A DNA stretch of 64,000 nt, from contig JAHYJR010000001.1 of NCBI GenBank assembly GCA_019429005.1, forward strand, positions 131,232 to 195,231, given 5' to 3'. Under the pieces are notes generated by a model. That model did not search any database, was not told where the DNA came from, and saw only the letters and a list, made by a program, of their open reading frames with translations. This DNA is from Nanobdellati archaeon. Lineage in GTDB: Archaea; EX4484-52; GLR71. This document shows, piece by piece, positions 1 to 8,511 of the stretch (the first letter of the stretch is position 1; every line of letters begins with the position of its first letter). Position numbers and translations under genes: made by a program.

Positions 1-1
1 T

Positions 2-388
2 GTACCACGTACAGATGTTGCAACACATATGCTTTCAAGACAATATAAAAACACACTTATTATTGTAACTTTAGGCGTGCTCGGTTCTTTTATTATAAAA
101 AACACACAAATTCAGTTTGCACCATCAATCTATAATGCAAATGTGAAAGATCCCACCGGGTCAGGTGATTCATTTTCAGGTGCATTTCTTGCAAGTTACA
201 CATCTGTCATGGACCCTGTGCGTTCAGCAATTGTTGGCAATGCTATAGCATCACTTAATTCTGAGAAACGGGGGTTTGAGGCTCTTGTTAATCTAAAGTT
301 TAAAAATATAAATTCCCTTTGGGATTTTATGCTTTTAAGATCAAAGAATATGAATAATACTCAAAAAGTTATTTTTGATTTTGTTTAA
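2..388 (+). CDS. PfkB-family carbohydrate/nucleoside kinase, 3' part only
   Basis: The reading frame is open from the first bases of the window, so the gene begins outside it and only about 128 C-terminal residues are seen. The motif D-P-T-G-S-G-D-S-F is the PfkB signature 2, which holds the catalytic aspartate and the anion hole for the ATP phosphates. The preceding stretch IVTLGVLGSFI matches the usual V-T-x-G-x-x-G strand before it. Family members phosphorylate sugars or nucleosides in the cytoplasm; the substrate cannot be told from this fragment. An internal ATG at position 29 is not a plausible start because the fold would be cut. It converges on the gene at 401-859. Confidence 0.85.
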   Translation, partial: VPRTDVATHMLSRQYKNTLIIVTLGVLGSFIIKNTQIQFAPSIYNANVKDPTGSGDSFSGAFLASYTSVMDPVRSAIVGNAIASLNSEKRGFEALVNLKFKNINSLWDFMLLRSKNMNNTQKVIFDFV

Positions 389-400
389 GTTTTTTTGTTT

Positions 401-859
401 TCAAATCAAAATAATTATTGATAATATTGTAATATTCATCAATATTTCTGTAGTGCTTAAGGGATATACGAAATGTGCAAATTTGATATATTTTTTATGT
501 ATGTATCTAATTTTTTCATGATCTAGTAATAGATGCGACATGGTTGCTGCAAGTATAAGTGGTGCATAGTGTGGGGCTATGAAATATGTTATGCCTGATA
601 TAACAAAAAAGAATACAATACCATTCCATTCATGTATCCAGCTCCTCTCTTCCTCAATTCCACTAATAGCATTATGGAATGTTTTCAAGAAATCTAGATT
701 TTTGTATCTTTGGTAATATACAACTACATGATCTAAATCAACACAAGCCGCAATAATCCCACCTAGTATAAGGTCATATATTGTTGGCACAAATCCGAAA
801 TAGCTTATTATCTTTATAGCAAGAATTCCTGCAAGAAAATGTGTTGTTGGCATTGGCAT
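401..859 (-). CDS. Membrane-bound metal-dependent hydrolase-like protein (YdjM/DUF457-like)
   Basis: A 152-residue membrane protein with about four hydrophobic segments. It carries an N-terminal H-F-L-A-G motif near residue 7, D-L-D-H near residue 43, and H-L-L-L-D-H near residue 110. This spacing of His/Asp motifs between membrane segments resembles the YdjM/DUF457 family, which is predicted to be a membrane metal-dependent hydrolase; the true substrate of that family is unknown. Two in-frame ATG codons lie six bases apart (859 and 853), so the start is uncertain by two residues. It lies 50 bp downstream of secD on the same strand and may be co-transcribed with secF-secD. Confidence 0.6.
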   Translation of the reverse strand: MPMPTTHFLAGILAIKIISYFGFVPTIYDLILGGIIAACVDLDHVVVYYQRYKNLDFLKTFHNAISGIEEERSWIHEWNGIVFFFVISGITYFIAPHYAPLILAATMSHLLLDHEKIRYIHKKYIKFAHFVYPLSTTEILMNITILSIIILI

Positions 860-909
860 AAGAAAGATTTGTGGTGTGATAGTATTTATTCTTTATGATT
901 GTAGTTAAC

Positions 910-2349
910 TCACACCTTTAAAAACTCAATTATTTTTCCATATGCTGGCCTAGTTATCATTACACCTATTAACACACCAAGTATTGTTGTTACAGCAAAA
1001 CCCTTCACAACACCAGCACCTACAAACATCAACGGTACCATTGCAGCAATAGTTGTTGCAGCTGCTGTAAATATAATGAAAAATGCATTCTTAAGTCTTG
1101 TATTTAAACTTTCCATATGTCGCTGTTTTTTGTTTCCTTCATCTGTTATAACTATTTGTGCGTCTATACCAGTACCAACAGCAGCAATAATACCTGCAAT
1201 AGCTGCAAGGTCTATTGTCCAATGGATCCATGCTGCAAAACCAAGTATAATTATAACTTCACTAATTGAAGTGAAAAATATTGGTATTGCAATTCTAAAA
1301 TCATGATATCTAACAAATATCAAAACACTTACTGCAATAATTGCAAATATTATAGATAATATTGCAGTTTTAAGAAATTCAGCACCCAATGTTGGTGATA
1401 TGGTATCTATCTTTTCAATACTTATTTTTGTAGGTAATGCACCCGATTCTAATATTGATTGAAGCATTTTCATTCGGTTTACTGCATCTTCTCTGTTATC
1501 TCCAGGACCACTTATAGTGATTGTACTTTGTATGCTACCACGCAAACTTTCTGAAATTTTTAGAGAATCTGTTATAATTCCATCTAAATAAAGATCAATA
1601 CCTGATGTAAGATAATTAGTTCCAATATCTAGGGGTAATTCTTTTGTAATTGCTGCAAATTTTTCTGCGGCTTCTTTTGAAAGCATTATATCAAATATAA
1701 ATTTATATGAATCTGCTACAGGTTCAACTCTTGAATGTTGTGCATCTTTGAATACTTTTGTGATGTCATCTCCTGTATATACAAGTCCTGAAAGCGTGAT
1801 TGTATTATCTGTATTGTTCAAGTACTTAAATTCTATATTGTTTAAGATAATTGTATCATTAATATCGAGTTCAGTACCATCTATAATAATAATTGTACTA
1901 TCATTTTTAGCTGTAATAGTATAATCTGTCGCAAAATCAAGAACACCTTCATTATCTTTTAATTTAACAAATCTATTTATTTTTGCTTCAAACATTCCTT
2001 GTTGTTCAAGTATAGATCTAATTTCAGCTTCAGTACGTCCTGCCATTTCAACTTGTATGTATTTATTTGATACTGGTATGATTTTTGTTTCTGTAAGACC
2101 TATTGCATTTACTCTAACATTTAATTTTGATATAATTTCGTCAAGGATTGCAGGATCATTATTTTCAGGCAAAAGAAGTGCTCTTACACCGCCTTCAAGA
2201 TCTAAACCTTTATCAATATTTGTTGCAATTGTGATTTTACCATCCGTTCCTACAATATAATGTGGTCCTATAAAGAATATTGAAATTAGGAGGCTACCTA
2301 TAAGTAAAAGCATTTTCCAGTTTTTGAAAAGATCTGTTATAGTTTTCAT
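910..2349 (-). CDS. secD: Protein-export membrane protein SecD
   Basis: SecD works with SecF at the Sec translocon and helps complete protein export across the cytoplasmic membrane. The 479-residue product has a first membrane helix at about residues 10-28, then the hallmark G-L-D-L-E-G-G motif at about 48-54, a large extracytoplasmic domain to about residue 320, and five further helices in the last 150 residues including G-T-G-I-D-A-Q-I-V-I-T-D-E, typical of the SecD/RND fold. Its ATG overlaps the TGA stop of secF by four bases (ATGA), which implies translational coupling. The secF-secD order is the one common in archaea. Length is normal for archaeal SecD. Confidence 0.95.
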   Translation of the reverse strand: MKTITDLFKNWKMLLLIGSLLISIFFIGPHYIVGTDGKITIATNIDKGLDLEGGVRALLLPENNDPAILDEIISKLNVRVNAIGLTETKIIPVSNKYIQVEMAGRTEAEIRSILEQQGMFEAKINRFVKLKDNEGVLDFATDYTITAKNDSTIIIIDGTELDINDTIILNNIEFKYLNNTDNTITLSGLVYTGDDITKVFKDAQHSRVEPVADSYKFIFDIMLSKEAAEKFAAITKELPLDIGTNYLTSGIDLYLDGIITDSLKISESLRGSIQSTITISGPGDNREDAVNRMKMLQSILESGALPTKISIEKIDTISPTLGAEFLKTAILSIIFAIIAVSVLIFVRYHDFRIAIPIFFTSISEVIIILGFAAWIHWTIDLAAIAGIIAAVGTGIDAQIVITDEGNKKQRHMESLNTRLKNAFFIIFTAAATTIAAMVPLMFVGAGVVKGFAVTTILGVLIGVMITRPAYGKIIEFLKV

Positions 2350-3317
2350 CTGTTTTTACCTTTTTTTTTCCGTAGAGTTTTACGTTTATTTTTTGTTTGT
2401 TGTTTTATGTTTTTTTTAATTGGTTGAATTTCTTTTATTTTTTCGCCAACATCATCTTTTTTATTATCTTTTTCTATATACCACCTAAGTATTCCAACAT
2501 TTCCAAACCATGTTGAGATATAATCTGCAAGAAGTCCAAATATAATTACAATTGAAATCTCATCTAAAATCTGTGATGTTGAGAATATATAAAGCACAAC
2601 GAATGCAACAATTGCAGCTGTTGTCATAGTAATTCCAGTTTTCATTGATGCATTAATTCTTTCATCTAGCGTACCCTCATCAGTTCTTTTGATAAGTCGT
2701 GTTGTAAGAAGTACGTCTGTGTCAACAGAATAACCTAAAAGCATAAGGAGTGCTGCAAGTGATGCCATACTAAGTTCAATTCCAAAAATATTCATCATAG
2801 CAATTGCAAATATTATATCAACAATAGCAGCTTGTATAATAGCAAAAGATGGTACAATTGTTTTGAATGTTAAGAATATTACAAGAGCCATCAATAATAA
2901 TGCAATTATAACTGCACTAATTGCTTCTTTGAAAAATTGTGAACCAAGTGCTGCACCAACAAATTGTATACTTATCATTTCATTAGTTACATTTAATCCA
3001 GAAGTGCTAAGAAGCTCTTTTATTTTTTGCATCTCAATATTTTTTTCAGTTTCAATAATTATAGATTGTCCTATACCGCTTGATGTTCGTACAACAACCT
3101 TATTATCAATTTCTTTAAAATTATCAGATATTTGTTTGATTATATTTTGATCGACAGTATCAATCTCTATATTGATATGACTTCCACCTTTAAAATCAAT
3201 ACCCATATCAACAATAGTGCCTGTACTTGCATAATTTATCGCAATTACACCTAAAGAGAAAATTAATAGTATTATTGCGGGAATAAGAAGAATTTTATAA
3301 TTTGTTGATAATTTCAT
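2346..3317 (-). CDS. secF: Protein-export membrane protein SecF
   Basis: SecF partner of the SecDF complex in the cytoplasmic membrane. The 323-residue product has an N-terminal helix (about 10-28), the D-F-K-G-G motif at residues 41-45, an extracytoplasmic domain, and five helices from about residue 130, with the conserved G-Y-S-V-D-T-D-V-L-L segment. The last 40 residues are an unusually lysine-rich cytoplasmic tail (many KK and KNK runs) that could bind RNA or the ribosome; this last point is inference. The stop overlaps the secD start. The disordered membrane protein at 3399-4328 lies 81 bp upstream on the same strand. Confidence 0.95.
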   Translation of the reverse strand: MKLSTNYKILLIPAIILLIFSLGVIAINYASTGTIVDMGIDFKGGSHINIEIDTVDQNIIKQISDNFKEIDNKVVVRTSSGIGQSIIIETEKNIEMQKIKELLSTSGLNVTNEMISIQFVGAALGSQFFKEAISAVIIALLLMALVIFLTFKTIVPSFAIIQAAIVDIIFAIAMMNIFGIELSMASLAALLMLLGYSVDTDVLLTTRLIKRTDEGTLDERINASMKTGITMTTAAIVAFVVLYIFSTSQILDEISIVIIFGLLADYISTWFGNVGILRWYIEKDNKKDDVGEKIKEIQPIKKNIKQQTKNKRKTLRKKKGKNR

Positions 3318-3398
3318 TTAAAGTTTCACCAGATATAAACAGGTTATTACATGTATAATTTTTTTTAATGCGTCTTTTTAAATAATTTGTTATTTTTT

Positions 3399-4328
3399 TT
3401 AAAACATAGGGTTCCATTCTGTATTTTTTTTAGGTTTATTTTCGTCTTTAACACCGTCAAGTATTTTGTTGAATATATTAATTGTTTCAGAGTTATCATT
3501 TTGTTTTGTATTTGGTATATTTTGACTTATTGGTTTTTGCATAACGTTTTGCATATTTGGTAGTGTTTGTGCTTCAAAGGGATTTCTATCTTGTGTAATG
3601 AACGGGTTTGTTGATGGTATATTATTTGTTGTCATTTGTGGTTGGATTGGTGTTCTTTGTGGTTCTTGTTGTGTAAACGGCGATATATTTTCTGCAAAAG
3701 GCGATATGTTTTGTGTAGGTGTAATTGGTATTTGTGTTGTTGTATTACTGAAAAAACTATTCACTGCATTATTTTCAGAATTAAATGGATCTTTTTGCTC
3801 TATTTTATTTTTTTCAGCTTCTTTATCAAATCGCGTTATAAATTCAACAGCACGCTCTTTCATTTTTGCAATTTTACTCAAATCTGCTGTAGATTGTTTG
3901 TGTGTATTATAATGTGGTGCAAATGTTTCTGGGTGTGGAAGCTGTAACTCAACAACATCAGTTTCTCTTTGTTGCCTATATTGTCTTGTGGGGATTTGTC
4001 TTTTATCCTCTTGTGTCTTTTCACCGAAAAGATGCCCAAAACCATTATATTCTGGCATATTAACATTACTTGATTGAGGTCTTCTGTTACGTCTTTGTTC
4101 ATATTCTTGTTGTTGCATTAGACGATCTTCAGGCGTTAAAATATCCATGTATTTATCCTGTTTTCTACGTTTTAATATACCTTTAAAGGTGTTTGATACT
4201 TTTGAAAATACGTTTTGTTTTATTTTTGGAATATTTTCTGTTTCTTTCTGATGTTTAGTTATTGGTTTTTCTATCATCTTATAAATCAAAACAGTTGATA
4301 TTATAAATATGAGAATCTGTATATACAT
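3399..4328 (-). CDS. Unknown single-pass membrane protein with long disordered Q/N/P-rich tail
   Basis: I do not recognise this 309-residue protein. Residues 2-19 form one hydrophobic helix followed by a Lys/Glu-rich stretch, so the N-terminus is probably anchored with the rest cytoplasmic. The remainder has low complexity: Gln, Asn, Pro, Thr and Ser dominate, with local repetition such as the twice-repeated I-S-P-F motif near residues 210-220. No catalytic motif is visible. It sits immediately upstream of secF-secD on the same strand, so a role linked to membrane protein export or cell envelope organisation is possible but unproven. Composition is unlike its globular neighbours, although the AT-rich codon use is the same. 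Confidence 0.6.
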   Translation of the reverse strand: MYIQILIFIISTVLIYKMIEKPITKHQKETENIPKIKQNVFSKVSNTFKGILKRRKQDKYMDILTPEDRLMQQQEYEQRRNRRPQSSNVNMPEYNGFGHLFGEKTQEDKRQIPTRQYRQQRETDVVELQLPHPETFAPHYNTHKQSTADLSKIAKMKERAVEFITRFDKEAEKNKIEQKDPFNSENNAVNSFFSNTTTQIPITPTQNISPFAENISPFTQQEPQRTPIQPQMTTNNIPSTNPFITQDRNPFEAQTLPNMQNVMQKPISQNIPNTKQNDNSETINIFNKILDGVKDENKPKKNTEWNPMF

Positions 4329-4432
4329 AACTTATTATTAGTATTTTTTATTTTTAAGTTTATGTTTTGGTATTTGTAAATATAAGAGAATATGCTTAAG
4401 TTTTTAAGTTCATTTTATTATAATAGTATTAT

Positions 4433-5542
4433 ATGCGAAATACAGATGTTGTTGTAGTTGGCGCGGGACCAATTGGTTCAATGATTGCAAAAGGTCTTTC
4501 AAAGTCAGGACTTTCTGTAATATTAATTGACAAAAAAACGATTGTGGGAAAAGATGCATGTTCTGGTTTAATTAGTTCAAGACTATCCGAGTTTGTTACT
4601 GTTTCAGACGCTTTTTTATTAAATAAAGTGTATGGTTCTACTTTTCATTCACCCTCATTTTCATTTTCGATTAAACGAGATATTCCTCAAGCATTTGTTG
4701 TAGATCGGCCTAAATTTGATAGATTCATGTTAGATAAAGCCATATCATCCGGTGTCACATTTTTAAATAATACAGCCTTTATTGATTTTAAAAGAGAATC
4801 GTCAGGTATGGATGTTTCATCAGGTATGGATGTTTCATCAAGTATGGATGTTTCATCAGGTATAACGATATCTACGTCCTCAGGCGAAATCTCGTCAAAA
4901 ATCATAATCGGTGCAGATGGTGCTGCATCACGAGTACGGCGGGTTTCGGGACTTAAAGGAACTCTAAAGTCTGTGAATGGAATTATCGCTTATTTTGATG
5001 GAAATTTGGGTTCTGATCTTGTTGATGTCTATTATAACAATTTGTTTTCAAAAGATTTCTTTGCGTGGCGAATACCAAGAGGTACTACACTTGAAGTGGG
5101 TCTTGCATCAGGCGAAAACCATATTGAAAACTTCAAAAGTTTCATAAAACAGTTAGGACTTTCTTATCCCGAAAAAGTATTTATGCATCCTATATCATAC
5201 GGCACTCAGGAAACTGCAACAGACAACATCATACTTGCAGGTGATGCTGCAGCCCAAGTAAAACCATTTACAGGTGGTGGAATAATTTATGGTTTTATCT
5301 GTGCCCAGATCGCAATTCAAGCGATAGTTAAAGCATTTGAAAAAGAAGATTTTTCGGAGATGTTTTTAATTGATAATTATGATACTGTCTGGAAAACCAA
5401 ATTGTTAGATAAGATTGAAGTTGGTCTAGGGATCAGAAATATTCTTGATTCGCTTAATAATGACGAACTAGACACCTTTTTCAAGATGCTTTCAGAAAGT
5501 AAAGAATCGCTCGAAGATGTAGGGGATATGGATTTTTTGTGA
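4433..5542 (+). CDS. Geranylgeranyl reductase family FAD-dependent oxidoreductase
   Basis: A flavoprotein of the geranylgeranyl reductase family, which in archaea saturates the isoprenoid chains of membrane lipids. The 369-residue product begins with the dinucleotide-binding motif V-G-A-G-P-I-G at residues 8-14, then a conserved C-S-G-L segment near 42, a second flavin-binding site G-A-D-G-A-A-S near residue 160, and L-A-G-D-A-A-A-Q-V-K-P-F-T-G-G-G near 270, all diagnostic of the family. Between the first and second flavin motifs lies an 18-bp tandem repeat that inserts extra M-D-V-S-S-G units (reported separately). Substrate assignment to digeranylgeranylglycerophospholipid is by family. It is followed after 59 bp by a methyltransferase gene. 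Confidence 0.88.
   Translation: MRNTDVVVVGAGPIGSMIAKGLSKSGLSVILIDKKTIVGKDACSGLISSRLSEFVTVSDAFLLNKVYGSTFHSPSFSFSIKRDIPQAFVVDRPKFDRFMLDKAISSGVTFLNNTAFIDFKRESSGMDVSSGMDVSSSMDVSSGITISTSSGEISSKIIIGADGAASRVRRVSGLKGTLKSVNGIIAYFDGNLGSDLVDVYYNNLFSKDFFAWRIPRGTTLEVGLASGENHIENFKSFIKQLGLSYPEKVFMHPISYGTQETATDNIILAGDAAAQVKPFTGGGIIYGFICAQIAIQAIVKAFEKEDFSEMFLIDNYDTVWKTKLLDKIEVGLGIRNILDSLNNDELDTFFKMLSESKESLEDVGDMDFL
4802..4864 (+). repeat. 18-bp in-frame tandem repeat inside the reductase gene
   Basis: Three complete 18-bp units (4802-4819, 4820-4837, 4838-4855) and half of a fourth. The first two are identical and the third differs by one base. Each unit encodes six residues of the type S-G-M-D-V-S, so unit gain or loss keeps the frame and lengthens or shortens a surface loop of the flavoprotein. 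Confidence 0.9.
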
Positions 5543-5601
5543 GTTAAAAGTTTAACTTGTATATGCAAATCTATTTAAATTATGTTCATTTATATTGAAG
5601 A

Positions 5602-6177
5602 ATGGCAGACTATTTTATGACAAAGTTGGATAAGAATTTATATGAAAGTAAGAATCCTGTTGTGAATTATATTTTTAAAAATAAGATTGATAAAATTTTA
5701 GATTTTGCAGGTATTAAAAAAAATCATACTGTTTTAGATTTAGGTAGTGGTGAAGGTTACATCACAAAGATTTTGATGTCAAAATCAAAAGATGTTTATG
5801 CAGTTGACATTGATTTTGATAAGGTAAAATTGCTTTCAAAATTGAATCCTAAAAGTTCATATGCAAATGGTTCTGAGTTACCCTTTAAAAATGAGTCTTT
5901 TGATGTTATTGTATGTTCAGAAGTTATGGAACATATAAAAGATCTTGATTATTTTTTAAAAAATGTTAGAAGCGTTCTTAAAAAAAATGGTGTGTTTATT
6001 GTGACATTACCACGTGAAAAAATTATAACTTTGGGCAAATTATTATTATTACGTTTTAATGACCATCCTCATTTTCATGAGCTTCCACAAATTGAAATTA
6101 AAATAAAAGAGTATTTTGATATTACAGAATCAACAAATACCTTATTTTTTGTGCATAAGGTTATGAAATGCATATAA
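5602..6177 (+). CDS. Class I SAM-dependent methyltransferase
   Basis: A 191-residue Rossmann-fold methyltransferase. Motif I (V-L-D-L-G-S-G-E-G) lies at residues 44-52, the acidic residue that binds the ribose of SAM is in V-Y-A-V-D-I-D near 71, and motif IV/post-motif (V-I-V-C-S-E-V-M-E-H-I) is near 106-116. This is the Methyltransf_11 pattern typical of glycan, lipid or small-molecule methyltransferases; the substrate is not evident. The gene is followed after ten bases by the radical SAM gene, whose Shine-Dalgarno GTGAT lies just after this stop, so the two are likely one transcription unit at the edge of the glycan region. Confidence 0.8.
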   Translation: MADYFMTKLDKNLYESKNPVVNYIFKNKIDKILDFAGIKKNHTVLDLGSGEGYITKILMSKSKDVYAVDIDFDKVKLLSKLNPKSSYANGSELPFKNESFDVIVCSEVMEHIKDLDYFLKNVRSVLKKNGVFIVTLPREKIITLGKLLLLRFNDHPHFHELPQIEIKIKEYFDITESTNTLFFVHKVMKCI

Positions 6178-6187
6178 GTGATATGTT

Positions 6188-7576
6188 ATGAAAGTTCTTC
6201 TTATAAATCCGGAATGGGTACGAAAAGACAAGAATATTTGGAAATATGTTGCAAGTTGTATGCCTCCTTTAGGTCTGGCTTATATCGCATCGTCTCTCGA
6301 AAAAGATAAACATACTGTAAAGATTATTGATGCAGCAGCATCTAAATTATCGATTAAAGATATCGAAAATAAATTAAAACGTTTTAAGCCTGGTATGGTG
6401 GGTATAACAGCAACTACAAGTATAGTTGATAAGGCTTTATATGTTGCTGAAATATCAAAAAAAGTTTTACCTAAAGCAAAAGTTATAATAGGCGGTGTTC
6501 ATGCCACAATTGAACAAGAGGGTTTATTAGCTAATAAAAATGTTGATGTTGTTGTTCGTGGTGAGGGTGAGATTACAATGTCAGAACTTGCCAACAAAAC
6601 ACCATTAAACAAAATTAATGGAATCTCTTATCGTAAAGGTAAAACTGTAATACATAATGACAATCGTGAACTTGTTAAAGATCTTGATTCCTTGCCTTTT
6701 CCAGCATACCATCTTTTACCAATAGATAAATATCACCCCCCTCTTGGAAATTATAAACGGCTTCCTGCAATAAGTATTATTGCGACTCGTGGATGTCCTG
6801 GAAAATGTACATTTTGTTTTAGGGGTATTTTTGGTAAACGTATACGTTTCAGGTCTCCAAGAAATCTTGTTGACGAAATTAAAATGTTACAGAAAAAATA
6901 TGGTATTCGTGAAATCTCATTTTATGATGATACTTTTACAGTTTTCAAATCCAAAGTCAAAGAATTTTGCACTTTATTACTTTCCGAAAATGTCGATATA
7001 ACCTGGTCTTGTATGTCTAGGATTGATTATCTTGATTTAGAAGTCTTGTCTTTGATGAAAAAAGCTGGTTGTCATCAGATTTGTGTTGGTGTTGAATCAG
7101 GAGATGAGAAAATCTTAGCAAACATCAACAAAGAGATATCTTTAGATAATGTTCAAATTGCAATAAAATTAATACAGAAAGTTGGTATTGATGCAAGGGC
7201 AACATTTATGTTTGGAAATCCAGGAGAGACTGTAGCGTCTATGAAAAAGACAATTGATTTCGCAATTAAACTAAATCCAGATGTTGCTTTATTTAATATT
7301 ACAACCCCCTATCCTGGAACAGATATGTTTTATTGGGCTAAGAAAAATGGTTATTTGAAGACTGAAAATTGGGAAGATTATGATCAGTCGCACCCTGTTA
7401 TGGAATTACCAACAGTCTCATCAGACGAAGTTGAACATTATTACAAGATTGCTTTCAGGAAATTTTATTTTAGGCCCAAATATCTTTTGAAACGTGTTAT
7501 GAAATTACGCTCATTAGACGAGATAAAAATGAATTTAAAATCATTTCGCGTTATTCTAGACACATTATCTTGGTAA
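6188..7576 (+). CDS. B12-binding domain radical SAM protein
   Basis: The 462-residue protein has an N-terminal Rossmann-like cobalamin-binding domain (residues 1-150, beginning M-K-V-L-L-I-N-P and containing I-I-G-G-V-H and G-E-G-E motifs) and a radical SAM core whose [4Fe-4S] cysteines are C203, C207 and C210 (C-x3-C-x2-C). A tail of about 60 residues follows with the usual F-Y-x-R-P segment. Relatives catalyse radical methylation or rearrangement of lipids, cofactors and antibiotics; the substrate is unknown. The ATG at 6188 is preceded by GTGAT at the right distance. Because the reductase and methyltransferase lie upstream, lipid or glycolipid modification is a reasonable guess. Confidence 0.85.
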   Translation: MKVLLINPEWVRKDKNIWKYVASCMPPLGLAYIASSLEKDKHTVKIIDAAASKLSIKDIENKLKRFKPGMVGITATTSIVDKALYVAEISKKVLPKAKVIIGGVHATIEQEGLLANKNVDVVVRGEGEITMSELANKTPLNKINGISYRKGKTVIHNDNRELVKDLDSLPFPAYHLLPIDKYHPPLGNYKRLPAISIIATRGCPGKCTFCFRGIFGKRIRFRSPRNLVDEIKMLQKKYGIREISFYDDTFTVFKSKVKEFCTLLLSENVDITWSCMSRIDYLDLEVLSLMKKAGCHQICVGVESGDEKILANINKEISLDNVQIAIKLIQKVGIDARATFMFGNPGETVASMKKTIDFAIKLNPDVALFNITTPYPGTDMFYWAKKNGYLKTENWEDYDQSHPVMELPTVSSDEVEHYYKIAFRKFYFRPKYLLKRVMKLRSLDEIKMNLKSFRVILDTLSW

Positions 7577-7593
7577 TTTTAAATTTTTTAAGA

Positions 7594-8469
7594 TTACATC
7601 TTTTTTCTATTGATGCTATCTAGAATAATCCCGATTGAGAAAAATTGTATTGATAAGAATATCAATAAACTTGATAATACTGTTGTTGGTATTCTATCAA
7701 CAATACCTGTATTTAACCAATTTTCAAATACAAATCCTCCAAGACCAAGTCCTAGAATTAAAGTTATTGTTGAAATTATCGAAAAGAAAAATAGTGGTCT
7801 ATAATCTCTAAATAATATAATTATTGTATATATGATTAATGATCCATCTCCAAAAGAACTTAATTTAGATTTACTTTCACCCGGTCTAGATCTGTATTTT
7901 ACAGGAATTTCAATAATTTTATAATTTGAAATAAGGCTTTTAATTGTCATTTCAGTTTCAACTTCAAACCCTTCTGATGTTAATTTAAGTCCTTTAGCAA
8001 GTTTTCTGTTAAATATACGATATCCTGATAAGATATCATTTAATTTTTTGTTAAAGAACAAATTAACAAGTCCTGTAATTATTTTATTTCCAAATATATG
8101 TAATCCTTTCAAAGATCCTTTTTCTCGCAATTTGAGTCGTGTACCAATGACAAGATCGGCATTTTCATCCTTTAATGTTTTTATGAGTTGTTTGCATACA
8201 TCTGCAGGGTATGTATCATCGCCATCAACCATTACATATATATCAGAATCAATCTTATCAAAGATTTCACGAATTGCACTACCTTTACCTTTGCCTTCCT
8301 GCAACATCACCCTTGCTCCCATTTTTTTAGCAATGTCACAAGTTTTATCTGTGGAATTTCCGTCATATACAACGATTGTACAATCCTTAAGTTCTTTTTT
8401 GAAATCAGAAATAACTTTTTTGATTGTGCTCTCTTCATTGAGGGTTGGGATAACTACAGTTGTTTTCAT
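7594..8469 (-). CDS. GT2 glycosyltransferase, dolichyl-phosphate-sugar synthase type, with C-terminal membrane helices
   Basis: A 291-residue GT-A fold transferase. It starts with T-T-V-V-I-P-T-L-N-E-E, has V-V-Y-D-G-N-S-T-D-K-T, and the metal- and nucleotide-sugar-binding motif D-G-D-D-T-Y-P at residues 82-88. Two hydrophobic helices near residues 220-285 anchor it to the membrane. This architecture is that of Dol-P-Man/Dol-P-Glc synthase relatives and of AglJ, which place a sugar on dolichyl phosphate at the cytoplasmic face. It is followed on the same strand, after 18 bases, by the convergent radical SAM gene on the other strand. Which sugar it uses cannot be read from sequence. Confidence 0.85.
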   Translation of the reverse strand: MKTTVVIPTLNEESTIKKVISDFKKELKDCTIVVYDGNSTDKTCDIAKKMGARVMLQEGKGKGSAIREIFDKIDSDIYVMVDGDDTYPADVCKQLIKTLKDENADLVIGTRLKLREKGSLKGLHIFGNKIITGLVNLFFNKKLNDILSGYRIFNRKLAKGLKLTSEGFEVETEMTIKSLISNYKIIEIPVKYRSRPGESKSKLSSFGDGSLIIYTIIILFRDYRPLFFFSIISTITLILGLGLGGFVFENWLNTGIVDRIPTTVLSSLLIFLSIQFFSIGIILDSINRKKM

Positions 8470-8511
8470 ATAATCACAAATATATTTGTATAATTTTATT
8501 TTAATATTTTT

